NCBI RefSeq assembly: GCF_013141695.1
Contig: NZ_WHNY01000005.1
Span: 238,798-302,797, forward strand
Source: Paenibacillus plantarum
GTDB taxonomy: Bacteria > Bacillota > Bacilli > Paenibacillales > NBRC-103111
Direction of reading: 5' to 3'
Length of the DNA stretch: 64,000 nucleotides
Made by a program: the position numbers and the translations under genes. The notes beneath the pieces are model-generated. The model was not told the DNA's origin. It did no database searches and worked only from the letters and a program-made list of their open reading frames with translations. Below are positions 36,152 through 45,264 of the stretch, piece after piece. Every line of letters starts with the position of its first letter. Positions within the stretch are counted from its first letter, which is position 1.

Positions 36152-36366
36152 ACTTCAAAACTTATTTATAATTCAGCTTTTTTGTCCAAATCACCACTTC
36201 AAAACTTAATTTGTAAATCACTTTTATAAGAAAAGCCAGCAAACCCTTGTGTTTGCTGGCTTCTTGCACTTCAAAACTTATTTGTCACCCAACAACAATA
36301 TCGGGTGACAAATAAGTTTTGAAGTAGACAATAAAGTTTTGAAGTGACAAATAAAGTTCTGAAGTA
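36152..36366. mobile_element. Transposon-end junction copy C (right end - 4 bp - left end)
   Basis: ACTTCAAAACTTATTT-type sites from 36152, hairpin GCCAGCAAAC (36235-36244) / GTTTGCTGGC (36251-36260), terminal GTCACCCAACA ending at 36294, spacer ACAA, then TATCGGGTGAC and three 20-bp units identical to the first three of copy A. The 4-bp spacer equals that of copy A although the spacer sequence differs. No transposase nearby. The adjoining 36367-36694 holds no gene that I can see; GTGGGTGGGTGTGGTGGTGG at 36367 is a G-rich oddity. Confidence 0.6.
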
Positions 36367-36694
36367 GTGGGTGGGTGTGGTGGTGGTGCTAACAGATCAT
36401 CAGACGTTGTAATAGCATAGGTGTCAGAAACGACAGGTTACATCACAGTAGGGCAGCAACAAAAGCAACATTCCAGCATTTCAACCAAAAAGATCGATAC
36501 AAAGAATTTCATATCAGTAGTAAGAAATGACTGAGTTTTGTTATGCCAACCGAGAAGTTTTCACCCTACTTGCCTTTTCGACACGGTGCTATATTTGAGT
36601 TTGATAGGTACCGAAAGGAGAAGCGCGAGCTATCCAGGGTGGTGAGATAACCGAACTGATGTTTTGTACAAAGGAGAGGATAACGAAATCGTAA

Positions 36695-36838
36695 ATGAAG
36701 GAAGTTAAGCCCATTAACAAGAAGATTTGGTTTTACGGACTAGTTCTTACTTTATTGTTTCTCCTCAATATGTTCGCTCAAAAGGCATCCGCAGGAGTCG
36801 TCGAAACAGTACTGATCGACAACGGGACCCCCGGCTAT
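36695..36838 (+). pseudogene. 5' stub of a secreted-protein gene
   Basis: ATG at 36695 starts a textbook signal peptide (Lys-rich N-region, hydrophobic core IWFYGLVLTLLFLLNMFA, AKASA-like cleavage site at QKASA) followed by GVVETVLIDNGTPG. From about 36838 the sequence is that of another gene on the opposite strand, so only ~47 codons remain. An AAAGGAG lies 17 or so bases upstream. The frame remains open to 37159 only by chance. Confidence 0.6.
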
Positions 36839-37036
36839 ATAATTGGCAAATGCCGTACGCCCTTCGTCCGTATACGGTGTGCTGTTCTGGTCATAGAGCG
36901 GATTGTTCAGTCCGAGCGCGCCAATCATTTGGACTTGATTCTGGCCAAGACGAATCATCTTATCCCGATAGTCTTGATTAAATTGGTATTGATCCAGAAT
37001 CGATTCAACTGTACCCCAGTAAAATCCGTCTCTCAC
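36838..37036 (-). pseudogene. C-terminal fragment of an unidentified protein, reverse strand
   Basis: Read on the minus strand, residues RDGFYWGTVESILDQYQF, DYRDKMIRLGQNQVQMIG and NPLYDQNSTPYTDEGRTAF form a convincing, well-composed protein segment. It is then cut off at the junction with the forward signal-peptide stub. Upstream of it (toward 37067) an in-frame TAG interrupts VDWSPI. I do not recognise the family. Confidence 0.45.
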
Positions 37037-37066
37037 CGACTTCTAGATCGGCGACCAATCCACATC

Positions 37067-37951
37067 CTAGTAGCCTTTTTTGTATTCGTTTGGAGAAACA
37101 CCTGTTTGCTTCTTAAATGCAACGTAGAAGGCCTTATAGTCGGAGTAACCAACCTCTAGCGCGATTTGGACCCATGTTTTATTAGTAGTGGCGATCATCT
37201 TGCAGGCCTCATTAATCCTTATCTGACGCGTATATTGGGACAGGGTCATACCTGTGGCTTCTTTGAACAATTGGCAAAAATAATTTTTGCTGATGAACGT
37301 TTTGTGCGCTAGATCACTGAGATTGACAGGCTCATGGTAACTATCGTTTAGGTGTCGAATAGCCGATTCGATGGCACTGGCTTTCTTTTGCTGCTGATAA
37401 TCACCTTCGCTTCGGCGGTTAAAACCACGCATGATTTTAACGATCAGCTCAATCATATAGGCGCGGATGATCGCATTATAGCCCTCTTGGCGCTGGTTGT
37501 ATTCATAATCCATCTTTTCAATCAATTGATCGAAGTCCAGTTGTTCCGCAACACTGAGCCGCAAATCAGAACGTATTAAATGATCGTCCCATTCATTTTT
37601 GAATAGGTAAGATAGGGCCAAACTTGAGAAATCATGGAAAGCGAGCAGAGATTCATCAAGGAAGCTAGGCTTGAACAAAATATTATAGGTCACGAGTTCC
37701 TCATCATCGGCTTCTCGGTAAAAAGCATGAGTAATATCATAATTGATTAAGAACAAGTCGCCCTTGGATACCCGATATTGTTTATTGTCAATCGTATGGT
37801 AGCCAGAGCCAGAATACACATAACAGATCTCGACAAAGTCGTGAGAGTGAGACTGTTTCTTCTCTTTGACCGCTTCGGGAAATTGAATAATGCAGAAGGC
37901 TTCCCCTTCCCGAAAAAAATTTTCTCCACGATAGACGACTTCCGCTAACAT
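37067..37951 (-). CDS. AraC-family regulator with cupin sensor domain
   Basis: 294 residues. GGAGG lies 8 bases before the ATG at 37951. N-terminal AraC-binding cupin (~15-150; HSHDFVEICYVYSGSGYH, KGDLFLIN), C-terminal two helix-turn-helix motifs (~190-290; LAHKTFISKNYFCQLFKEAT and VGYSDYKAFYVAFKKQTG, ending VSPNEYKKG). It is divergent from the dehydrogenase/epimerase pair at 38148, which it probably controls, with ~200 bases between them. Confidence 0.9.
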   Translation of the reverse strand: MLAEVVYRGENFFREGEAFCIIQFPEAVKEKKQSHSHDFVEICYVYSGSGYHTIDNKQYRVSKGDLFLINYDITHAFYREADDEELVTYNILFKPSFLDESLLAFHDFSSLALSYLFKNEWDDHLIRSDLRLSVAEQLDFDQLIEKMDYEYNQRQEGYNAIIRAYMIELIVKIMRGFNRRSEGDYQQQKKASAIESAIRHLNDSYHEPVNLSDLAHKTFISKNYFCQLFKEATGMTLSQYTRQIRINEACKMIATTNKTWVQIALEVGYSDYKAFYVAFKKQTGVSPNEYKKGY

Positions 37952-38147
37952 ACCTGTTGCCTCCAGTCCAAACGTTGACTCTCAAGGATCGTACATTCGA
38001 CCATCTTTTCCTTAATATACACCATGGGATGTTATAGAAAAAGGGATTACGATGGAAATAAGGTTAGGGTATAATCACATGACTTTGCAACGGTAGAAAG
38101 GAATTGCACTTATGTATCCAGCCATTCGTGAGTAGAGGAGAACATAT

Positions 38148-39116
38148 ATGCTGACAATGAAGGCACTTGCTGTTACTGAAATAGGCAAAAGGGCGGAACT
38201 GATTGAGATGCCGCGTCCGGAGGCAGATGATAACTCAATCGTGATCAAAACAGTCTATTCGGGCGTCAGCATAGGGACGGAAATGTGGATTGCCGAGGGA
38301 CGCAGATCAGATTACGGAGATCCTCCGTTTATTAACGGATATCAAGCGAGTGGTCACGTAGTAGAAGTAGGTGCGAACGGTGTGGGACAATATCAAATCG
38401 GTGACCTAGTGACCGTTTTTTGTAGCGGCGCTCACGCTGAATATGTCAAAGCAAGCCTATGGATGGTTCATAAACTAAGCAAGGTTGAATCGCTTAAAGT
38501 TTGTTCCATGTTTGTGCAGCCATCGGTTGCGGCGAACGCGTGGAACATGGCTGGCGTTAATATGGGTGATGTTGTGTATATTGCGGGACAAGGGCTGATT
38601 GGTCAGTGTGCAGCAATGATTGCTCGGCTGCGTGGCGCCTATGTCATCGCTAGTGATATTTCCGCGGATCGTATCAGGCGCTCGCAAGAATACTGTACGG
38701 ATTGGACAATAGACGCCTCCAAGGAAAACGCGCTTGACGAGTTAAAGAAACATTATCCGAATGGCGTTGATATCACGGCCGAATCGTCAGGTTTTGAAGC
38801 GCTGCTTGATGATACGATGTCGGCAACTCGAAATAAGGGGACGTTTGTCTTTCTTGGCTGGTATCCTGATCGTGCAAGTTTTTATTTTAATACGCCACAT
38901 TCCAAGCAGCTTAATGCCATTTTCCCCTGCTTCATTGGTGAGCGTCCCGTACGGGAGGGTGTCATCCGCCTTATGGAATCCGGCACACTCAACATGTTAC
39001 CGTTGATTTCGCACGAGGTGAGTTGGGATGAATCTGAGGGTGTTTACAATACGCTCTTCACGAAGCAGCGCAATGAGTATAACGGAATCGTCATTCGTTG
39101 GGAGCAGCCCCTATGA
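38148..39116 (+). CDS. Medium-chain dehydrogenase/reductase lacking obvious zinc ligands
   Basis: 322 residues. AGAGGAG lies 8 bases before the ATG. GroES-like N-terminal domain with GVSIGTEMWIAEGR and NGYQASGHVVEVG, then a Rossmann domain with VYIAGQGLIGQCAAMIAR and ASDISADRIR; the Asp after the second strand suggests NAD(H). The usual catalytic Cys and GHE zinc motif are absent, so it may be a zinc-independent member or act on a different bond. Its last four bases overlap the start of the next gene (ATGA), so the two work together, probably in oxidising and rearranging a sugar. Confidence 0.85.
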   Translation: MLTMKALAVTEIGKRAELIEMPRPEADDNSIVIKTVYSGVSIGTEMWIAEGRRSDYGDPPFINGYQASGHVVEVGANGVGQYQIGDLVTVFCSGAHAEYVKASLWMVHKLSKVESLKVCSMFVQPSVAANAWNMAGVNMGDVVYIAGQGLIGQCAAMIARLRGAYVIASDISADRIRRSQEYCTDWTIDASKENALDELKKHYPNGVDITAESSGFEALLDDTMSATRNKGTFVFLGWYPDRASFYFNTPHSKQLNAIFPCFIGERPVREGVIRLMESGTLNMLPLISHEVSWDESEGVYNTLFTKQRNEYNGIVIRWEQPL

Positions 39117-39961
39117 ACATATTAGTTACTGGAGCAACCGGATTTGTCGGTGAACGATTGTGCCAGCGTTTGGCGGAACGGCATCAACTGATCGGCATGT
39201 CCCGCAGCAAGTTTACTGGCGTTGATTTCGCAATTAAGGGAAACTTCGACCGGTTTGAGGATCTCAGATTGCTGGATGAATATAACATCGATATCGTTGT
39301 GCATTTGGCAGCGGTCACTGGCGGCAGCAGCGAGGAGGACAGTTTGGCGGTTAATGTGCAGGGAACGAGGCGCTTATATCGCTATCTGCTCGACCGCGGA
39401 TGCCGAAGATTCATCGCAGCAAGTTCCATTGCGGCCGTCGGCGGTTTGGATAAAGACTTCGTGCCACAGGCGCTGCCGATGCCGGACAACCATGAATGTC
39501 TGGCGACCGATGCCTACGGATGGAGCAAATGGTTGATGGAAGATTTGAATCGGTATCTGCATCGTAAGACATCTGACGCCGACTTTGTCAATCTACGCTT
39601 AGGTGCGGTCGTACCGGACGACTGGGAGCCTCTTTACGTTGATGGGAGTACGCAGATGAATATTCCTTTCATCTTACTAGGCCGAGTTTACGCCAGCGAT
39701 GTAATTGAAGGAATTGTCCGTGTGATCGAAGAGCCTTCAAAGCCGAGAGCGACCAGCTATAATCTGGTCGGTCCGGATATCAGCTCGAGCGTACCTGCGA
39801 CCGAGATATTGCAGACATTGCTGCATGCACGTGGAACAGAGCTTGATCTCAGTTATTATAGGCAACCGGGTAATGAATTTAAGCCGATATATAGCATGGA
39901 GCGGATGAAAGAGGACTTCGGTTTCGAGCCGGTCCGTTCGGTGCGTAGGGCTCGGCCGTGA
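39113..39961 (+). CDS. NAD-dependent epimerase/dehydratase (extended SDR)
   Basis: 282 residues from the ATG at 39113, in a 4-base ATGA overlap with the preceding gene; a frame start at 39098 is less likely. Nucleotide-binding GATGFVG at 7-13 and the catalytic YxxxK as AYGWSKW, with SSIAAVGG before it as the Ser region. Closest in layout to sugar-nucleotide or sugar-acid dehydrogenases/epimerases of the extended SDR class. Followed by a bidirectional terminator. Confidence 0.88.
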   Translation: MNILVTGATGFVGERLCQRLAERHQLIGMSRSKFTGVDFAIKGNFDRFEDLRLLDEYNIDIVVHLAAVTGGSSEEDSLAVNVQGTRRLYRYLLDRGCRRFIAASSIAAVGGLDKDFVPQALPMPDNHECLATDAYGWSKWLMEDLNRYLHRKTSDADFVNLRLGAVVPDDWEPLYVDGSTQMNIPFILLGRVYASDVIEGIVRVIEEPSKPRATSYNLVGPDISSSVPATEILQTLLHARGTELDLSYYRQPGNEFKPIYSMERMKEDFGFEPVRSVRRARP

Positions 39962-39971
39962 GCTAGAAATG

Positions 39972-40015
39972 ATAAGGATCGCTCTCATCTTCCTTAAGGT
40001 GGGAGCGATCCTTAT
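39972..40015. terminator. Bidirectional terminator between convergent genes
   Basis: 16-bp stem ATAAGGATCGCTCTCA (39972-39987) / TGGGAGCGATCCTTAT (40000-40015), one G-T pair, 12-base loop. It serves the epimerase gene and the reverse AraC gene ending at 40047. Confidence 0.7.
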
Positions 40016-40046
40016 ATGGAGAAAATAGATGAAACGAGTTGCTAAT

Positions 40047-40979
40047 TTACTTGGTGAGATTCCAATCACTAGCCAGCGTCGACTGCTTATCTGCCTCTAA
40101 TTGCTGATGCTGGCGACGATAAAGCAGCGGTGAGCAATTCTCCATTCGTTTAAATAACTTAATGAAATAGGAATGATTGTTAAAGCCGCATTGGTAGGCG
40201 ATATCTGTTACAGGCAGCTTCGTCTCGCGAAGCAGCTTTTTGGCATGATGCAAGCGCTTAACTGTAATTAGTTTAGTGAGCGTTGTGCCGGTGTATTTAT
40301 GAAAAATGCTACTCACATACGACGGATTCATATGGACAAGCTTGCTTAGCTTATTCAGCGATAATTCGTGTTGGAAATTCGCACCAATATATTGCACCAA
40401 ATACGCAATTTCTTCTGGCAAATCGTTGGGTGCCGCTATGCCGCCGCTTAATGCAGATGCTTCGTGTGCCCGGTAGCAGCGAATGAGAAGTTCGCGGATG
40501 GCTCCTTGGACGACGCTCGCATAACCAGGACCGCGTCCCGTCAATTCCTCGTTTATGACTGCGTATAGCTGTCTGATCCGCTCGCGCTCGCGCCCGTGGA
40601 ACTGCATCCTCCAGCAGTCGCCCTTAAGTAAACTTAGTGGGTTCGGCAGATCCTCTTCCCAGCCCTCACTCAGCAGCGCTTCCTTCCACATCAGTACATT
40701 TCGGCACAACATTCGGTTCATGTCCGTCTGCATCACCTTATGCAGCGTGAAAGGCTGGATCATCATGAGAGTGCCTTCCTGCAAGGGGTAGGCGTGGTCA
40801 CCGACCAAATACCTGCCTTGTCCATGTTCGATATAATACATCTCTATGCCGTCATGGCTCTGAAAGCCGGGAAAGGGCGCAATCGAATCGAGCTCGTAAT
40901 AAAGCAGAACAGGAGATTCCCGGAAAATGAATTCAACCTCGCCGCTCAGTTCCTCGGCCGTTTCAAACGATGCTTGCAT
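40047..40979 (-). CDS. AraC-family regulator with cupin sensor domain
   Basis: 310 residues from the ATG at 40979, which has GGGAGG 8 bases upstream; the frame extends to 41117 but that part reads as non-coding. Cupin domain ~20-150 (GIEMYYIEHGQGRYLVGDHA, HKVMQ), two helix-turn-helix motifs in ~200-295 (LVHMNPSYVSSIFHKYTG; CGFNNHSYFIKLFKRM). Divergent from the sialidase-like gene at 41232, with a 252-base control region between, so it probably regulates the 41232-46071 gene set. Confidence 0.9.
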   Translation of the reverse strand: MQASFETAEELSGEVEFIFRESPVLLYYELDSIAPFPGFQSHDGIEMYYIEHGQGRYLVGDHAYPLQEGTLMMIQPFTLHKVMQTDMNRMLCRNVLMWKEALLSEGWEEDLPNPLSLLKGDCWRMQFHGRERERIRQLYAVINEELTGRGPGYASVVQGAIRELLIRCYRAHEASALSGGIAAPNDLPEEIAYLVQYIGANFQHELSLNKLSKLVHMNPSYVSSIFHKYTGTTLTKLITVKRLHHAKKLLRETKLPVTDIAYQCGFNNHSYFIKLFKRMENCSPLLYRRQHQQLEADKQSTLASDWNLTK

Positions 40980-41231
40980 AAAGCTCGCCTCCCTGCTTAC
41001 CGGCCAGACTGCCGGTTGCGAGATCAGTATACTACAAATCCTAAATTTTGTTTGCAAAAAACCCAAAAAAAAGACCATCACTTCGCGCCGCATCCTGATA
41101 AGCTTAACGTATGGCAAAGTAATAAAGACGGCGTGTGAAACGTTATGAAACGCAAACGAAATTGAACCTGGCGTAATTTTTACGCACGCTGCAAATCAAA
41201 AACACCGTGAACAAAGGAGGGCCATTCTTTT

Positions 41232-42482
41232 ATGGCGGCTATCGATAAAACCGTAGAATGGAAGCGCAGTCATCCCGACATCGTCGTCTATATTCCGCAG
41301 GAGGACGCCTATACGGGCGACAATGAGCATTTTCTCGTATTTGAATCGCCAGAAGGCAATGAGCTTCTAGCGCTCTGGACGCAAAGCTCGGTCGAGGGGC
41401 ATGGCGACAATCATCTCGTGCTGGCACGCAGCCAAGATCTGGTAACCTGGAGCAAGCCGCAATATGTCGTTGGAACGAAACGCGGCGCTCGCGGTGACCA
41501 AGCGAGCTGGGGATTTCCCGTCGTCTCTGCGCAAGGGCGCATCTACGTCTTTTACACGAGAGATGTGGGCGTTCACGACCTTGACACGCAGACATCGGGC
41601 ACGATGGGCTGTGTCTATTCTGACGACAACGGGCACACTTGGACGGCCGGTGCGGACGTGCAGATGAAGCGGAACCGATACGATCACCCGGATCCGAATG
41701 TGCCACGCAACTGGATCGTCTGGCAAAAGCCGATTCGAGACAGTAAGGGGCGCTGGATAGTCGGCTATACCCAGTGGAGCAGCCCCTTTCACGCGACAGA
41801 AACGCCGCTTGGATGGTACAGCAAGGATTCACGTGCAATGTTTATGCGTTTCGATAACCTTGACGAAGGGCCGGATCCGGCTGAGCTGCGTATCACGTGG
41901 CTGCCCGATGACAACGAAGGGCTGGCCGTGCCATTCCCGGACAGGCCGCATCTTTCTGTGGCGCAGGAGCCGGGTATTATACGGCTGCCAGACGGAAGAA
42001 TCTTCTGCGCGATGCGTACCTTTACCGGCTACATCTGGTACAGCGTATCGTCTGACGACGGTGGAAGCTGGTCAGAGCCACAGATACTGCGCTACCGTGA
42101 TGGCGGCGAACCGATTAAGCAGCCTATTGCCTCCTGTCCGTTATATCAGCTGGCAAACGGTAATGTGCTTCTTGTGTTTCACAATAACGACGGCCACCTT
42201 GGCGAATACAAGCCGCAGCATGCGCTGCATAACCGTCGTCCAGCGTTCATCGCTGTGGGCGAATATCATCCTGAAGCGGAGCAGCCGCTCTGGTTTTCGA
42301 AGCCACGGCAAATTCTCGACACTGACGGCGTGACTTTCGGACCGAAGGGAACGAGTGAGATCGCTACGTATCCAAGTCTGACGGAATGGGGCGGACGGCG
42401 CGTGCTATGGTATCCGGACCGGAAACACTTTTTGCTTGGCAAAGACATACCGGATGCCTGGTTGGCAGATGAAGAGTTATAG
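41232..42482 (+). CDS. Cytoplasmic sialidase-fold (BNR/Asp-box) protein 1
   Basis: 416 residues. AAAGGAGGG lies before the ATG. A six-bladed propeller is indicated by Asp boxes SDDNGHTW (~130) and SSDDGGSWSEP (~275), with arginine-containing strands (PEGNELLALW, RIFCAMRTFTGYIWYS, SCPLYQLANGNVLLVFHNND) like those of exo-sialidases. There is no signal peptide, unusual for a sialidase. The full Arg triad plus Asp/Tyr/Glu cannot be confirmed by eye, so another exo-glycosidase or lyase of the same fold is possible. First of four genes in one direction (41232-46071). Confidence 0.75.
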   Translation: MAAIDKTVEWKRSHPDIVVYIPQEDAYTGDNEHFLVFESPEGNELLALWTQSSVEGHGDNHLVLARSQDLVTWSKPQYVVGTKRGARGDQASWGFPVVSAQGRIYVFYTRDVGVHDLDTQTSGTMGCVYSDDNGHTWTAGADVQMKRNRYDHPDPNVPRNWIVWQKPIRDSKGRWIVGYTQWSSPFHATETPLGWYSKDSRAMFMRFDNLDEGPDPAELRITWLPDDNEGLAVPFPDRPHLSVAQEPGIIRLPDGRIFCAMRTFTGYIWYSVSSDDGGSWSEPQILRYRDGGEPIKQPIASCPLYQLANGNVLLVFHNNDGHLGEYKPQHALHNRRPAFIAVGEYHPEAEQPLWFSKPRQILDTDGVTFGPKGTSEIATYPSLTEWGGRRVLWYPDRKHFLLGKDIPDAWLADEEL

Positions 42483-42558
42483 ACAAGAATCATTACTCAT
42501 TTTAATTGATTCATACGGTGTATAAGGTGAAATATACTTGCGCAAAGGAGTCGGAGCT

Positions 42559-44322
42559 ATGAACGAGGAAACGGTCAGCGAGTGGCGTGATGCAAGAAAT
42601 ATTAAATGGGGGTTGGAAATTCCGTGTGAATTTTATTGCGATCAGCCCTATATCGTTGTGACGGAGCGGGGCGAGTGGGTTTGCGTCATGACCACGGGCC
42701 AGGGTGTTGAAGGCGAGCGGGGACAGCATGTCGTTTCGACGATTAGCCGGGACCAGGGACACACGTGGTCTGAACTGATTGACATTGAGCCGGCAGATGG
42801 ACCCGAAGCTTCGTGGGTGATGCCGCTGCTGGTGCGGGGTGGGCGAATCTATGCGTTCTATACGTACAATACCGATAATCGTCAGGATGTCATAAGCGAC
42901 TCTGGTAAGCTGATTTCGCGTGTGGATACGCTCGGAGATCTGACCTTCAAGTATTCCGACGACGATGGGCGCACTTGGTCGGCTGAGCGATACAAGGTGC
43001 CGATCCGGTCTATGGCGATCGATCGCAACAATCCGTACGGCGGGGAGCCGCAATTTTTTTGGGGTGTCGGCAAGCCAATCATTCACCACGACGCGGTATA
43101 TATGGGATTGGCAAAGGTAGGCAGCTTTGGAGAAGGCTTTATGGCATCCTCGGAAGGTATTTTTATGAAAAGTAAAAATATATGGACGGAACACGATGCT
43201 TCCCGGATCGAATGGGAGACGCTTCCGGATGGCGATTACGGTATTCGAGCACCGCACGGGCGAGTGGCCGACGAGCACAACCCGGTGGGTCTCGCTGACG
43301 GCAGTCTGTACTGCACGTTTCGCACGGTCGAGGGACATAATGGGCATGCTTACAGCCGTGACGGCGGGCATACATGGACGACCTCGCAGTATGCCGAATA
43401 CCGCCCTGGCGGGCGGAGGATCAAGCATCCACGAGCAGCGAATTTCGTGCGTAAATTCAGCAACGGCAAATTTATTCTGTGGTTCCATAACCACGGCCGG
43501 GATAACCGAGGAACACCGTCACTGGCGTACAACGACCGTAATCCGGTCTGGATGTGCGGCGGTGTTGAGAAGGATGGCTTCATTCACTGGTCGCAGCCGG
43601 AAATTGTGCTGTACGACGACGATCCGGCGGTTCGCATTAGCTACCCCGATTTTATCGAAGAGGGAGGGGAGTACTTTATATCGGAAACGCAAAAAACAAT
43701 TGCCCGCATTCATGAGTTGGACAGGGCGCTGCTAGAAGCCATGTGGGGACAGCATGATTTGAAAGCGGCCAAGCGAACGAAGCGTGGTTTGTTCTACGAA
43801 GCTGAGGCCGCTGCGCTTGCCGGTACGCCGACGAAGCTGCCGAAGCTGCCGAAGCTGCCGTCCTTGCAGAACGGCGGAAGCTTTACGGTAGAGCTGTGGC
43901 TGCTGGCTGGAAGCCGCAGCGCAGCTGGTCCGCTTCTCGAAACGCGGGGTGCGGACGGCAGAGGGATTGCCATTGAACTGACGGTGCGCGGAACGCTTCG
44001 GCTGACGATGAACGACGGTCGTTCGGAATGTTCTTGGGAATCAGACGAAGGGTTGCTGCAGCCGAACCGCTGGCATCATGCGGCAATCATCGTCGACGGA
44101 GGTCCTCATATCATTACGATGGTAATCAACGGCGAGTTATGTGATGGCGGCACACAGCGCCAGTTCGGCTGGGGCCGCTTCTCGCCTCAATTGCGTGAAG
44201 TTAGTGGCAGTGAGCTGGCGCTCATCGGCGGCGCTCAGTCGGTAACTGTCGGAGCGTTGCGCCTTTACGACCGTTATCTGCTGACGTCGGAAGCGGTTGG
44301 GAATTACCAATCCGGGAGATAG
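42559..44322 (+). CDS. Cytoplasmic sialidase-fold protein 2 with C-terminal LamG-like domain
   Basis: 587 residues. The start at 42559 follows AAAGGAG (42544-42550) with an 8-base spacer. Asp boxes SRDQGHTWSE, SDDDGRTWSA and SRDGGHTWTT lie in the N-terminal propeller (1-~390). A linker carries KLPKLPKLP (three copies of a 9-bp unit), and a concanavalin/LamG-like domain (~415-580) has FTVELWLLAG and RWHHAAIIVDGG. No signal peptide. Related in fold to the preceding protein but longer and diverged. The carbohydrate-binding domain on a cytoplasmic protein is odd, and may instead aid oligomerisation. Confidence 0.75.
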   Translation: MNEETVSEWRDARNIKWGLEIPCEFYCDQPYIVVTERGEWVCVMTTGQGVEGERGQHVVSTISRDQGHTWSELIDIEPADGPEASWVMPLLVRGGRIYAFYTYNTDNRQDVISDSGKLISRVDTLGDLTFKYSDDDGRTWSAERYKVPIRSMAIDRNNPYGGEPQFFWGVGKPIIHHDAVYMGLAKVGSFGEGFMASSEGIFMKSKNIWTEHDASRIEWETLPDGDYGIRAPHGRVADEHNPVGLADGSLYCTFRTVEGHNGHAYSRDGGHTWTTSQYAEYRPGGRRIKHPRAANFVRKFSNGKFILWFHNHGRDNRGTPSLAYNDRNPVWMCGGVEKDGFIHWSQPEIVLYDDDPAVRISYPDFIEEGGEYFISETQKTIARIHELDRALLEAMWGQHDLKAAKRTKRGLFYEAEAAALAGTPTKLPKLPKLPSLQNGGSFTVELWLLAGSRSAAGPLLETRGADGRGIAIELTVRGTLRLTMNDGRSECSWESDEGLLQPNRWHHAAIIVDGGPHIITMVINGELCDGGTQRQFGWGRFSPQLREVSGSELALIGGAQSVTVGALRLYDRYLLTSEAVGNYQSGR

Positions 44323-44335
44323 AGAGGAGCCTATT

Positions 44336-45247
44336 ATGCAGCAATCATACCGTGATTATTTTAAGCTTGGCATTAACCATCATTTGTTGTTCCCAGCCAG
44401 TTTCGATTCGGAGGAGGTGCATCGCTTATCGCTGCCCGAAGTGCTGGCATATCCGGAATTTGAGGTTATCGATCTGTTCGTGTCGGCCCAAGCGGATATC
44501 GCTGCTGAGCAGATACGACAGGTGCGGGACAGCGGCCGTGTTCCGGTGTATAACTGCCCACTGTTGAACGGACCGCGGCTTAACCCGAACAGCCCAGATG
44601 AGACCATTCGCAATGAGACGGTTCTGGCAGCAGTGTCTCATTTACAGCGGGCCCAAGCGATAGGCGCTCGCAAAGCAGTTATCGCAAGCGGCCCTAACCC
44701 GGGATCTGCTGCACAAATTGCGGAGCAGACCGATGCCTTCGTCGATTATGTCGCGAAGCTATGTGCTGCGGTGCCTAATCTAACCCTGATGATCGAGCCA
44801 TTCGACCGCTCAATCGGCAAAAACTTGCTGATAGGCTCGACCCGCGAGGCAGCCGAGGTTGTGCGACGTGTTCAGGAGATGGGCATACCTAATATCGGCC
44901 TTCTAATCGATATGGGGCATGTGCCATTAATGGAAGAAACTTTTGCGCAAGCAGTTTCCGATTCGAGCTCGTACATCCGACACGTGCATCTGGGTAGTTG
45001 TGTAAAAAATGATCCAGCTAATCCGCTTTACGGCGACATGCATCCGCCATGGGGTTATCCGGGCGGTGAGAACGACGTACCGGAGCTGGTCGAGTTTATG
45101 AAGGCGCTATTTGCATGCGGATATCTTGGAGCAGGAAATGAGAGACAGACTGTGACGCTAGAAATGCGCCCGTATCCAGGCCGCACCGAACGGGAAAGTG
45201 TTGACATCTTTTTGGATAAGTTGGAAGAAGCCTGGAGAGCCATGTAA
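44336..45247 (+). CDS. Sugar isomerase/epimerase-like TIM-barrel protein
   Basis: 303 residues from the ATG at 44336, with GAGAGGAG about 7 bases upstream; the frame extends into the preceding gene to 44297. AP-endonuclease-2/xylose-isomerase-like barrel. Probable metal ligands are the Glu of LMIEPFD, the Asp and His of LLIDMGHVP, the His of IRHVHLGS and the Glu of TLEMRPYPG. Members isomerise or epimerise sugars, or open 3-keto-glycosides after oxidation. It starts 13 bases after the sialidase-fold gene. Confidence 0.82.
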   Translation: MQQSYRDYFKLGINHHLLFPASFDSEEVHRLSLPEVLAYPEFEVIDLFVSAQADIAAEQIRQVRDSGRVPVYNCPLLNGPRLNPNSPDETIRNETVLAAVSHLQRAQAIGARKAVIASGPNPGSAAQIAEQTDAFVDYVAKLCAAVPNLTLMIEPFDRSIGKNLLIGSTREAAEVVRRVQEMGIPNIGLLIDMGHVPLMEETFAQAVSDSSSYIRHVHLGSCVKNDPANPLYGDMHPPWGYPGGENDVPELVEFMKALFACGYLGAGNERQTVTLEMRPYPGRTERESVDIFLDKLEEAWRAM

Positions 45248-45264
45248 CTTGGAGGGAAGCTGCG

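Noticed and set aside
36695..37159. A 154-residue secreted protein
   Set aside because: Only the first ~47 codons look like a gene start; the rest is the antisense of a different coding fragment and of the AraC gene end.
41239..41838. 199-codon reverse open frame
   Set aside because: Antisense of the first sialidase-fold gene; Arg/Cys/Ser-rich without any motif.
42511..43494. Long 327-codon reverse open frame
   Set aside because: It lies wholly opposite the sialidase-fold gene at 42559, has a composition typical of antisense to GC-rich coding DNA, and has no start signal.
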